NCBI GenBank assembly: GCA_016200845.1
Contig: JACQDW010000183.1
Coordinates: 1 to 43,648 of the forward strand
Direction of reading: 5' to 3'
Source: Burkholderiales bacterium
Lineage (GTDB): Bacteria > Pseudomonadota > Gammaproteobacteria > Burkholderiales > Burkholderiaceae_D
DNA: 43,648 nucleotides
The notes under the pieces were generated by a model. It saw only the letters and a program-made list of their open reading frames with translations. It had not been told where the DNA came from and ran no database searches. Position numbers and translations under genes: made by a program. Positions 35,001 through 41,689 of this stretch are shown here, one piece after another; positions within the stretch are counted from its first letter, which is position 1; each line of letters opens with the position of its first letter.

Positions 35001-35102
35001 AAACCGCGTCCTGAGTGGATGGATAAGCCGGTGCCGTATTTGGAACGTGGGAAGCGCGATGTGATGGGTTTGTTTAAGCCAGTCATCACAAAAACAGACT
35101 AG
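32028..35102 (+). CDS. Exported S9-family (prolyl oligopeptidase) peptidase
   Basis: A 1024-residue protein with a signal peptide (residues 1-29, FAEV). The C-terminal alpha/beta-hydrolase domain holds the catalytic triad: Ser845 in GIQGHSWGAYQ, Asp934 in NDDDDAVPW and His966 in GEKHGLR. The N-terminal part is a beta-propeller with WD-like blades. Between blades, about residues 165-205 and 245-300, are lysine- and alanine-rich low-complexity insertions that likely form exposed loops. These S9 relatives cleave short peptides in the periplasm or outside. The ORF stop codon falls in the first bases of an extragenic repeat. Confidence 0.9.
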   Translation: MMKNKLSYVIVLSFACTMASLSTAPVAFAEVAAKKLISHDVYANWRSIQHSVLSRDGAWAAYALVGQESDGEVVVKNLQDGREWRSARGHNPVFSFDGRYLAFAIAPTRAELDKAKKDKKKPEDAPKPGVGVMDLATGKVESLTRVKRFSFPEDGGNLLAVLHEPVKSETKPAKEAAVDAAESDDDQQVATADAAGGAAKKKEAGTELIVWDVASGKKQNLTDVADFVWNRDGSALAFAVSIVPVAKPEVNKEPTKKSETEAKAVAKPELKEASAENAAATVANAVDKVGDKSAKEGVYLWSAANQQVQTLLSGAGTYKHVRFDEAGQQLAFVTNRDEQAKKKATNEKSKTKDSSYAAFAVYFWRAGEANANLIVDAQSKGMPALSAPSEYAELAFSQDGQRLFLSTAEIPKPEAKDAPEPMKVDLWHWKDPELQSVQKVNAEKDKQRSFRAVVHLNEMKFVQLAHKNMPQIVVNDNAQIAMGISSQPYRHLMSWDSLYYDTYAVNLQNGQAKMLIEKALFMPSLSPQGKFILHFDEKRSQWMAYATDDGKKLDLTSQIKTQFEDRSRDIPSPKNAYGVAGWTENDASVVLYDQFDLWEVNLATRAARNLSSGYGRKNQVELRYVYLGDTRRAAANKALPSDQAWILSADHEVKHDSGYMELDVKAGTAPKALIYGAKMITGLSKAKNSDRVLFTQQSFTEFPDVWTASLNDLSSAQKISAANPQQANYNWGTQELIDYVSADGKKLKALLAKPENFDPKKKYPMMVYIYEKMTDNLHRYVPPAPAQNINITRYVSNGYIVLRPDIVYETGYPGKSAMNTVLPAIKKVLAQGYVDPAKVGIQGHSWGAYQINYLISHSNMFRAAEAGASMANMISGYGGIRWGAGVSRAFQYERGQSRIGGTPWDSKDKYVENSPIFSIDKVKTPYLTVHNDDDDAVPWYQAIEFFSALRRLNKEAYWFNYNGEKHGLRERDHIKHFTVHMGEFFDHYLLDKPRPEWMDKPVPYLERGKRDVMGLFKPVITKTD

Positions 35103-35253
35103 GACTTGCGCAAAACAGACGCTGGCGCGCGTTTGCAACTTCTGTGTTCCCTTGCTGGGCGCGATAGCACAAGCGTGTGCTATCTGCTACGTGGGCAAGC
35201 AGCATGCTGCTTGAATTCCCTACTGCGCCCTCGCCGTACAGTTTTCGCACCTA
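35100..35253. repeat. Extragenic palindromic repeat, copy 2, with nested hairpins
   Basis: It opens with TAGGACTTGCGCAAAACAGA and on to CGCTGGCG, nearly the same as the left arm of the copy at 22329. A degraded right arm is at 35232-35253 (CGCCGTACAGTTTTCGCACC). Between them are a nine-bp hairpin (35163-35184) and a perfect 18-bp palindrome (35196-35213) not present in copy 1. It fills most of the 263-base gap and could also act as the transcription end of the peptidase gene. Confidence 0.7.
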
Positions 35254-35365
35254 CCCATGAATTTGCATGAGTCGGTGCGAAGTGATCGCAAATGCCCGGT
35301 GACTAGGTAAACTCAATTTCCCATTGTTTTGTATCAAAACGCAGATTCGTATGGAAATTCTGGGC

Positions 35366-36379
35366 TCAATGCCGCTCATACCGGTGATCGCAACTTGGGC
35401 AATTGCTTGCTGCTTCTATCGTCCAATACACGTGAGTGAGCGTTTGAGATCCGTCGTTGTTGTGGCGCATGTAGTAAGAGCTGCGGCCAATTTTTGACTG
35501 CGATATCAGTTGCCCCCAGCTTGATGGGTCGTCCGAGATGTCGATGCTTGCTGAATGTGCGGCGGAGGCCGAGGCGGCTGATGCCGAGACAGCGGCAAAA
35601 GGTGCCGAAGCTGCAGAAGCGCCTGCATCTGCAAATGGCAATGACGCAGCAGAGGCGGCCGCATGGGCACGAGGCAGCGAGGCTGCCGATGCCGCAGCTT
35701 CCGCGACTGGCATTGACGCAGATGACGCGGCGATAGTGCCAAAGGAAGTGTTAAATGAATCGAGATGAGCATAGATGAGCTTTAACTGATCGAAGTCGTG
35801 CTTGTTTGGTTTAGTGCTGAGTGTGCTGGTCGCATTGGCACCTGTGTTTGAGAAATAGTCCATACAAGTATTCAAAGAGCTGCCATCGGTTGATTGGTGA
35901 TCGAGGCCAAAGGTATGTGCGACTTCCTGGCACATCACATGTTCGCGTTCGTTGGGGTTGTTGTAGGTGGCGGTATTGAAGTAGGTGTCGTTCATTTTTG
36001 CCGTACCTTGCGTGATGTGATCAGCGCCGGTCAAATTGATCGAGGCCAGACCCAGCCAACCATTATTGCCATAGGTACTATTGCAAACTTGCGTGGTTCC
36101 CGCGACCATAGAACAACGCTTATTCGACGTGCCTGCGATCACAGAAGTGAGGAGCGGCGTGTTCCCGGAATTCCAGTCACTGGATGCTTGTGATAAATGG
36201 GCTTTCCATGTGGCGCTGCTTAAGTTATCACCTAGACGCAAAGTGAATGGGGAAGTCGTGCGTGCCCAGTGATAATTGCCCCAGGAGTGATTGGCATTCG
36301 CTGATTCTGTGATGGCGATATAGGCACCGCCTAGTGCAAGTACGACTGCGAGAGACCGAACTATTTTCTTCTGATTCAT
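35366..36379 (-). CDS. Exported metzincin-like protein with Gln at the first zinc position and an Ala/Ser repeat tail
   Basis: A 337-residue protein. The signal peptide ends near ANA (29). The middle holds MCQEVAHTFGLDHQ at 149-162 and a Met-turn-like CMDY at 172-175. In metzincins the motif is HExxHxxGxxH; here Gln151 replaces the first His, while Glu152, His155, Gly158 and His161 are kept. Residues about 217-275 are low-complexity Ala/Ser with a rough 15-residue repeat (AASAASLPxA). The last 50 residues contain SSYYMRHNNDGSQTL and CPSCDHRYERH. The tail resembles a stalk or linker. Start ATG 36379 has AGGG upstream. Proteolytic activity is not certain. Confidence 0.7.
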   Translation of the reverse strand: MNQKKIVRSLAVVLALGGAYIAITESANANHSWGNYHWARTTSPFTLRLGDNLSSATWKAHLSQASSDWNSGNTPLLTSVIAGTSNKRCSMVAGTTQVCNSTYGNNGWLGLASINLTGADHITQGTAKMNDTYFNTATYNNPNEREHVMCQEVAHTFGLDHQSTDGSSLNTCMDYFSNTGANATSTLSTKPNKHDFDQLKLIYAHLDSFNTSFGTIAASSASMPVAEAAASAASLPRAHAAASAASLPFADAGASAASAPFAAVSASAASASAAHSASIDISDDPSSWGQLISQSKIGRSSYYMRHNNDGSQTLTHVYWTIEAASNCPSCDHRYERH

Positions 36380-36573
36380 GATGCGCCCTTGAGTGAGGTT
36401 GATTGGAGGAAACCTTTACGCCAGCTATCGATGCATTACAGAAATATTTGGAAGCGGAAATGCAGTGGTGAGTCGAACTACCGTCTTGGAAGAGTAGTTT
36501 TCAACTTAGGAAAGTCAAGGTGATATGTGTTGGGAGTGCGCAGCCAGTGGTGAGGGTACAACAAGATTGCCAA

Positions 36574-36595
36574 GCGGCACTAGATTGAGTGCCGC
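36574..36595 (-). terminator. Hairpin after the M50 protease gene
   Basis: GCGGCACT and AGTGCCGC pair perfectly across six bases, 22 bases past the stop codon of the minus-strand M50 gene. The downstream T richness is modest, so it is a probable but weak intrinsic terminator. Confidence 0.5.
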
Positions 36596-36616
36596 GCCCG
36601 ACGATTTTCCTTAGTT

Positions 36617-37786
36617 TTAGCTCTGTAAAATCCGCAGAGGGGAAGCCAGCAGAGGATCGCCGCTATTGGCAAAATGCCAGATAATGCCGACAAGAAATCC
36701 CAGCGTGAGCAGATACCAGATCGTTGAAAATACTTGCCCATAGCGATTGAGTGGCAAGAGCTGGCTAAATTGACGGCTGCGCCATTCCAGTGCGATTTCT
36801 ATGCCGCCGATCAACATGACAAATGCCAGAAAACTCAAATGCAGGCTAAAGCATGTGTAGATGCCTAAACTGGTTGCGATACCGACGATGATCACCCCTA
36901 GTCGGTCATCAATCGAGAAACAAATACTCTTTAAAATATGACCGCCATCCAAGGGTAAGATGGGAATGAGATTGATCAGATTAAGCAGAGCATTGAAGTT
37001 AGCGAGAGCAGCGAAGAACATGTGGTCCGTCATGCTATAAACCAGCCATAAGACCAGCGACAGGATGAGTCCAAAGCTCGGGCCCATAATCGCGATCACC
37101 ACGTCTTGCCAGCGTGTGTTTATTTTGTCGTCGGAGAGCGCCATGCCGCCAAAGAAGGGAATCAAATAAATGCCCTTGGTGCGTAGCCCGAAATAACGCA
37201 TTGCTCTGAGATGGCCATATTCATGCACGACCAGACAAACAATTAATGCCACAGCGAAGTGGAATGAAAGTAGCCAGCTATAAGCAGCGAGCGTGGCGCC
37301 TGCTAAGGCAATTTTGATGAATTTGGCACTTTGCAAAAGCTTAAGCCCAATCGCGACAAAGCCAACGGTGTGCGCACCACCGCCTGATTTGGCGCTTGGC
37401 GCGCTGGGGCTGGGCACTTGCGATTCTATTTCTTGCGTAGTGCGCTTGCCTTCACTAATCAGCTTTTCATTGACGAATAATTGAAAGCCTAGCGCAAATT
37501 CTTGCCACTGCAAGTCAAGTTCTAAGCGAACCTGCAGCAATTGTGTTGGCTGTTCGCTGTCGTCCGGTGCTGCCCCGGGCGGTTTGAATTGTAGGCTAAA
37601 TGCGTGAGTAAAATGTGTGACCGGTGTTGTGCTGGCGGGGTGCTCTGAGACGACGTGTCCATCCCAGGTCAGTTGCTGCCATCCGGCCAGTGAGCCACGC
37701 AGACGCAAAGGTCTGCCGAGGCAATCGATATGTAAGAGTTCCAAAGTTTTGTCCTGAAATGCTTGAGGATGTGCGCATTGTAGCAA
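36617..37786 (-). CDS. M50-family membrane zinc metalloprotease
   Basis: A 389-residue inner-membrane protein. The zinc motif HEYGH lies at 188-192 inside a membrane helix, and LDGG at 279-282 (PILPLDGGHIL) supplies the third ligand, as in site-2 proteases. Six or more membrane helices span about 160-380. The first 140 residues are soluble, mainly beta, with a linker rich in Ser/Pro/Gly at 125-138. There is no PDZ domain, unlike RseP. Such proteins cut membrane-bound signalling proteins. The substrate is not indicated by neighbours. Confidence 0.85.
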   Translation of the reverse strand: MLQCAHPQAFQDKTLELLHIDCLGRPLRLRGSLAGWQQLTWDGHVVSEHPASTTPVTHFTHAFSLQFKPPGAAPDDSEQPTQLLQVRLELDLQWQEFALGFQLFVNEKLISEGKRTTQEIESQVPSPSAPSAKSGGGAHTVGFVAIGLKLLQSAKFIKIALAGATLAAYSWLLSFHFAVALIVCLVVHEYGHLRAMRYFGLRTKGIYLIPFFGGMALSDDKINTRWQDVVIAIMGPSFGLILSLVLWLVYSMTDHMFFAALANFNALLNLINLIPILPLDGGHILKSICFSIDDRLGVIIVGIATSLGIYTCFSLHLSFLAFVMLIGGIEIALEWRSRQFSQLLPLNRYGQVFSTIWYLLTLGFLVGIIWHFANSGDPLLASPLRILQS

Positions 37787-37888
37787 ACTGGGTTTTTATG
37801 AAGGCGACTTATTTGATTGCTTGATTAAAGATTAGCGTTTATAAAGAGTGTTTTGTTGTTGGGTCTTTTTTCAGAGGGAGTGTCGGCG

Positions 37889-39748
37889 ATGGTGATGATG
37901 GTCAGCATGAAAAGAATTTTCTGGTCTTTAATTTTTTTGTGCTTTGCTATTGGTACGGCACACGCGCAGCAAGTGCCGATTATTCCTTTGCCGCAAAGTG
38001 TGCAACTGCAGAGCGGACATTTTGAATTGAACGCAGGCACACGCATTTTTGCGATGGACGCCGGGGCGCAAGACAATGCACGTATATTGCAACAGTCGGT
38101 GCAGTTGGCCCTGGGTTTGAAACTTCCTTTGGTATTAGGCGCGCCCGACGCGCGGGCTAAGAACCTCATCGTATTTGCCGATGCGCCTAAGAGCGAAGTG
38201 GCAACGAATCGGGAAGCCTATCGCTTACACATTTCGCCGCAACGTATTCTGTTTGAGGGCAGTGCGACCGCTCAGTTTTATGCGGTGCAAAGTTTCTTGC
38301 AGCTGCTCCCATCAAAAAAATCAACAGCGCTGAAATTGGCCGCACTGCAGATCGACGACACCCCTCGATTTGCTTGGCGCGGGCTGCATCTTGATGTGGG
38401 ACGGCATATGTCGTCGGTGGCGTTTATTAAAAAGCTGCTCGACCAGATGGCGCAGTTGAAGATGAATACTTTTCATTGGCATCTGACCGAAGATCAAGGC
38501 TGGCGTATTGAAATTAAACGTTATCCCAAGCTGACACAAATCGGCGCTTATCGCAAAGAGACCATGAAGGGAAAGCAGTTTAATCCTACCGTGGGCGACG
38601 GTGTGGCGTATGGCGGCTTTTATACGCAAGAGCAAATTAAAGAAGTCATCGCTTACGCAGCACAACGTCACATCATGGTGGTGCCAGAAATCGAACTACC
38701 CGGACATTCGCAAGCGGCGTTGGCGGCCTATCCCGAGTTGGCATGTACGCCGGGACCATTTGAGGTGGCGACGACCTGGGGCGTGTTTGAAGATATCTAT
38801 TGCCCAAGCGAAGCGACCTTTCAATTTTTGGAAAATGTCTTGACCGAGGTAATGGACTTGTTCCCCGCACCCTATGTTCACATCGGCGGTGATGAAGCGC
38901 CCAAGACACGTTGGAAAGCGAGTGCAGTGGCGCAAGAAGTCATGCGACGCGAAGGATTAAAAAACGAAGAAGAATTGCAGAGTTATTTTATTCGTCGTGT
39001 CGAGAAAATGATCAATAGCAAAGGCAAGCGCTTAATCGGTTGGGATGAAATTTTGGAAGGCGGTTTGGCACCGGACGCCACCGTGATGTCTTGGCGCGGT
39101 GAAGAAGGCGGCATCGCGGCCGCGAAGCAAGGTCATGATGTGATTATGTCGCCAACAGCGTGGTGTTATTTCGATGCCGGGCAGGGCGCGAAAGAGCAGG
39201 AAATGTGGCAGCTCGAAGGCAATATCACTTTAGAGAAGGTGTATTCCTATGATCCTTCGCCAAAAGAATTAAGCCGTGAACAGCGGCACTTTATTCGCGG
39301 TGTGCAGGCGAATGTATGGACCGAATATTTGCCCACGCCAGAGAAAATTGAATACATGGTTTTCCCACGATTATTGGCGATGGCCGAAGTCGCTTGGAGC
39401 GTACAGTCGCAGCGAGACTTTGCACAGTTTGAACAACGATTGAGCCCGCACTATGCACGCCTTAGTCGGCAAGGGATTGCCTATCGCATTCCGCGACCTG
39501 TTGGATTGGACGATGTAAAGAGCAAGGCTGGTATGCTAACGCTCACATTGCAGGCTCCCGTTGAAGGAAGTCAGCTATTTGTGAGCGTGGATGGTAGTGA
39601 ACCGGATACTAGGAAATCAGCCTACAAAAAACCGATGAAGTTGAAATTGGTGCGCGGCAAAAACATGGTTGTTAAGGTGTTGACCGTGCTGGCTGATGGG
39701 CGTCACAGTGCTGTGCAACAAGCAATTTTTTCCGGAGTGAAGAAGTGA
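37889..39748 (+). CDS. Beta-N-acetylhexosaminidase (GH20)
   Basis: About 619 residues from ATG 37889 (GGAG eight bases upstream; in-frame ATG 37907 is an alternative). A signal peptide ends at THA-QQ (TAHAQQ). The N-terminal non-catalytic domain is followed by the TIM barrel: WRGLHLDVGRH, FHWHLTEDQGWRIEI, and the catalytic pair HIGGDE (Asp335, Glu336). SWRGEEGG and the WTEY region line the sugar site. The last 70 residues (FVSVDGSEPDTR) form a chitobiase-type C-terminal domain. It releases terminal GlcNAc/GalNAc from chitin oligomers or glycoconjugates in the periplasm. Confidence 0.95.
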   Translation: MVMMVSMKRIFWSLIFLCFAIGTAHAQQVPIIPLPQSVQLQSGHFELNAGTRIFAMDAGAQDNARILQQSVQLALGLKLPLVLGAPDARAKNLIVFADAPKSEVATNREAYRLHISPQRILFEGSATAQFYAVQSFLQLLPSKKSTALKLAALQIDDTPRFAWRGLHLDVGRHMSSVAFIKKLLDQMAQLKMNTFHWHLTEDQGWRIEIKRYPKLTQIGAYRKETMKGKQFNPTVGDGVAYGGFYTQEQIKEVIAYAAQRHIMVVPEIELPGHSQAALAAYPELACTPGPFEVATTWGVFEDIYCPSEATFQFLENVLTEVMDLFPAPYVHIGGDEAPKTRWKASAVAQEVMRREGLKNEEELQSYFIRRVEKMINSKGKRLIGWDEILEGGLAPDATVMSWRGEEGGIAAAKQGHDVIMSPTAWCYFDAGQGAKEQEMWQLEGNITLEKVYSYDPSPKELSREQRHFIRGVQANVWTEYLPTPEKIEYMVFPRLLAMAEVAWSVQSQRDFAQFEQRLSPHYARLSRQGIAYRIPRPVGLDDVKSKAGMLTLTLQAPVEGSQLFVSVDGSEPDTRKSAYKKPMKLKLVRGKNMVVKVLTVLADGRHSAVQQAIFSGVKK

Positions 39749-39759
39749 GTGTATGTCTG

Positions 39760-39797
39760 ACATGCTGCAGATAAATCTGGGTTTGCATGCAGCATGT
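39760..39797. repeat. Perfect 10-bp inverted repeat in a promoter-sized gap
   Basis: ACATGCTGCA (39760-39769) and TGCAGCATGT (39788-39797) are exact inverse copies with 18 bases between. No T tract follows, so a terminator for the hexosaminidase gene is less likely than an operator for the downstream kinase gene at 39881, or both. Confidence 0.5.
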
Positions 39798-39880
39798 AAG
39801 GGCATTGTTTGTGACATTCTTGCACCGTGCATTTCCTGAGAACTGTGCTAGGATGAAAAACACTTCTCGGAGATAACACG

Positions 39881-41653
39881 ATGTCAGAAATGATCAAAAA
39901 TACGTGGGAACTGGGTGAATCTGATAGCGGGCGTTTTCGCTTGCTAGTCGATAGCATCGCTGATTATGCGATCATCATGCTAGATGTCAATGGCCGGATT
40001 TGTAGCTGGAATCTCGGTGCATCGCATATTAAGGGGTATACAAAAGAAGAAGTCTTAGGTAAGCACTTTTCAATTTTTTACACTGAAGAAGCCATTAATG
40101 AAGACTTGCCGACACAGCAATTAGAACGTGCCGCGGCGCTTGGACGTTTTGAGGACGAAGGCTGGCGCAGGCGTAAAGATGGCTCGCAATTTTGGGCGGA
40201 TATTGTGATTACCGCCTTACTCAATCCCGATGGCTCTCTGCAGGGATATACCAAAATCATCAAAGACATGACAGAGCGCAAGCGACTGGAAGAGCGCTTT
40301 CGTCGCGTCGTTGAGTCTGCGCCTAACGCGATGGTGATGATAGGTCAGCGCGGTGAGATTGAAATGGTCAACGCGCAAGCTGAAAATCTATTTGGTTACT
40401 GCCGCAGTGAAATGCTGGGGCAAAAGATAGAAATTTTAGTGCCCGATCGCTTTCGTCACGGGCATCCAGAACAAAGGAAAATGTTCTTAAGTAATCCACA
40501 GTCGCGTCCTATGGGCGCGGGTCGTGATTTGTTTGGACGGCGTAAAGACGGCAGTGAATTTCCTGTGGAAATAGGGCTCAACCCCATCGAGACGGAAGAA
40601 GGTGTCAAAGTGCTGTCGTCGATAGTCGATATTTCTGAGCGTAAGCGTTTGGAAGCGCGTTTCCGGCGAGTCGTAGAATCGGCACCGAATGCGATGGTGA
40701 TGATCAATGATGGTGGACGCATAGAAATGGTCAATACCCAAGCCGAAAGATTATTTGGCTACAGCCGCGGAGAGATGCTGGGGCAAATGGTGGAAATGCT
40801 GGTGCCCGAGCGTTTCCGTCATGCGCATCCGGGGCAGCGCAAGATGTTCTTCGGCGATCTGCAATCGCGTCCTATGGGGGCAGGCAGAGATTTATTTGGG
40901 CGCCGCAAGAATGGTAGTGAATTTCCTGTGGAGATAGGCTTAAATCCGATTGAGACCGAAGAGGGAATGATGGTGTTGTCTGCGATTGTCGATATCTCTG
41001 ATCGCAAGCAAAAGGAAGAGCGCATACAAGAAGCCTTGCGCGAAAAAGACTTGCTGTTGGGGGAGATACATCATCGTGTAAAAAATAATTTGCAAGTCGT
41101 GCATAGTTTGCTGAGCTTGCAATCGTCTATGATTAACGATGCTGCGGTACGAGGCATGCTGACCGATAGTCAAAATCGGATACAGTCAATGGCGCTGATT
41201 CATCAAACCTTGTATCAGTCGAATAATTTCGCACGGGTTTATTTCACAGAATTTTTGGAAGCCCTGGTTCCGACTTTGGTGAATTCCTATCGTGAAGTGA
41301 ATAAAAATATTCAGGTGAATATTGACGCTGGTTCGGTGTATTTGTCGATGAATTCTGCGATTCCCTGCGGCTTGCTGATTAATGAATTGATTACCAATGC
41401 ATTTAAGCACGCCTTTGTTGACCGAGCACAGGGTGAGATTTCAGTAACGCTAGTGGTGGCAGGGAAAGGTCAACTTGCGTTGACCGTGAGTGATAACGGC
41501 ATCGGCTTGCCAGAAGAGATTGATGTCAGTAACACAGAAACTTTGGGTTTGCGGCTGGTGAGTTTGTTGTCGCAGCAATTAGAGGGCGAGCTGTCAATAC
41601 ACAGAAAGAATCCAACCCGGTTTTCCCTGGTGTTTCCTCAGGCAGATATATAA
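39881..41653 (+). CDS. Soluble PAS-domain sensor histidine kinase (HisKA_2 type)
   Basis: A 590-residue cytoplasmic kinase without membrane helices. Three PAS/PAC units occupy roughly 10-130, 131-252 and 253-373. The second and third are near copies (see the repeat entry). The dimerisation/phosphoacceptor region EIHHRVKNNLQVVHSLL (His about 397) is of the HisKA_2 type found in LytS/Pdt-like and HWE-related kinases. The ATPase domain has NELITNAFKHAF and DNGIGLPE. It is followed after 36 bases by a REC-PAS-GGDEF-EAL gene, its likely partner. Confidence 0.9.
   Translation: MSEMIKNTWELGESDSGRFRLLVDSIADYAIIMLDVNGRICSWNLGASHIKGYTKEEVLGKHFSIFYTEEAINEDLPTQQLERAAALGRFEDEGWRRRKDGSQFWADIVITALLNPDGSLQGYTKIIKDMTERKRLEERFRRVVESAPNAMVMIGQRGEIEMVNAQAENLFGYCRSEMLGQKIEILVPDRFRHGHPEQRKMFLSNPQSRPMGAGRDLFGRRKDGSEFPVEIGLNPIETEEGVKVLSSIVDISERKRLEARFRRVVESAPNAMVMINDGGRIEMVNTQAERLFGYSRGEMLGQMVEMLVPERFRHAHPGQRKMFFGDLQSRPMGAGRDLFGRRKNGSEFPVEIGLNPIETEEGMMVLSAIVDISDRKQKEERIQEALREKDLLLGEIHHRVKNNLQVVHSLLSLQSSMINDAAVRGMLTDSQNRIQSMALIHQTLYQSNNFARVYFTEFLEALVPTLVNSYREVNKNIQVNIDAGSVYLSMNSAIPCGLLINELITNAFKHAFVDRAQGEISVTLVVAGKGQLALTVSDNGIGLPEEIDVSNTETLGLRLVSLLSQQLEGELSIHRKNPTRFSLVFPQADI
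40274..40999 (+). repeat. Tandem duplication of a 363-bp PAS-domain unit inside the kinase gene
   Basis: Positions 40274-40636 and 40637-40999 encode two 121-residue PAS/PAC units in phase, with long identical runs of protein (RFRRVVESAPNAMVMI, SRPMGAGRDLFGRRK, GSEFPVEIGLNPIETEEG). Differences are scattered, and many are at third codon positions, so the duplication is recent on an evolutionary scale but not fresh. Confidence 0.85.
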
Positions 41654-41689
41654 GTTTAGCGCACTGTTTTTTTGAATGGTGGAGGCAAT

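Noticed and set aside
35100-35265. CRISPR-like or riboswitch structure
   Set aside because: The repeats are inverted, not regularly spaced direct units, and no gene follows in the right direction for a riboswitch.
35538-35768. Ala-rich plus-strand frame opposite the metzincin-like gene
   Set aside because: It is the complement of the Ala/Ser repeat; GC-rich repeats often leave opposite frames open.
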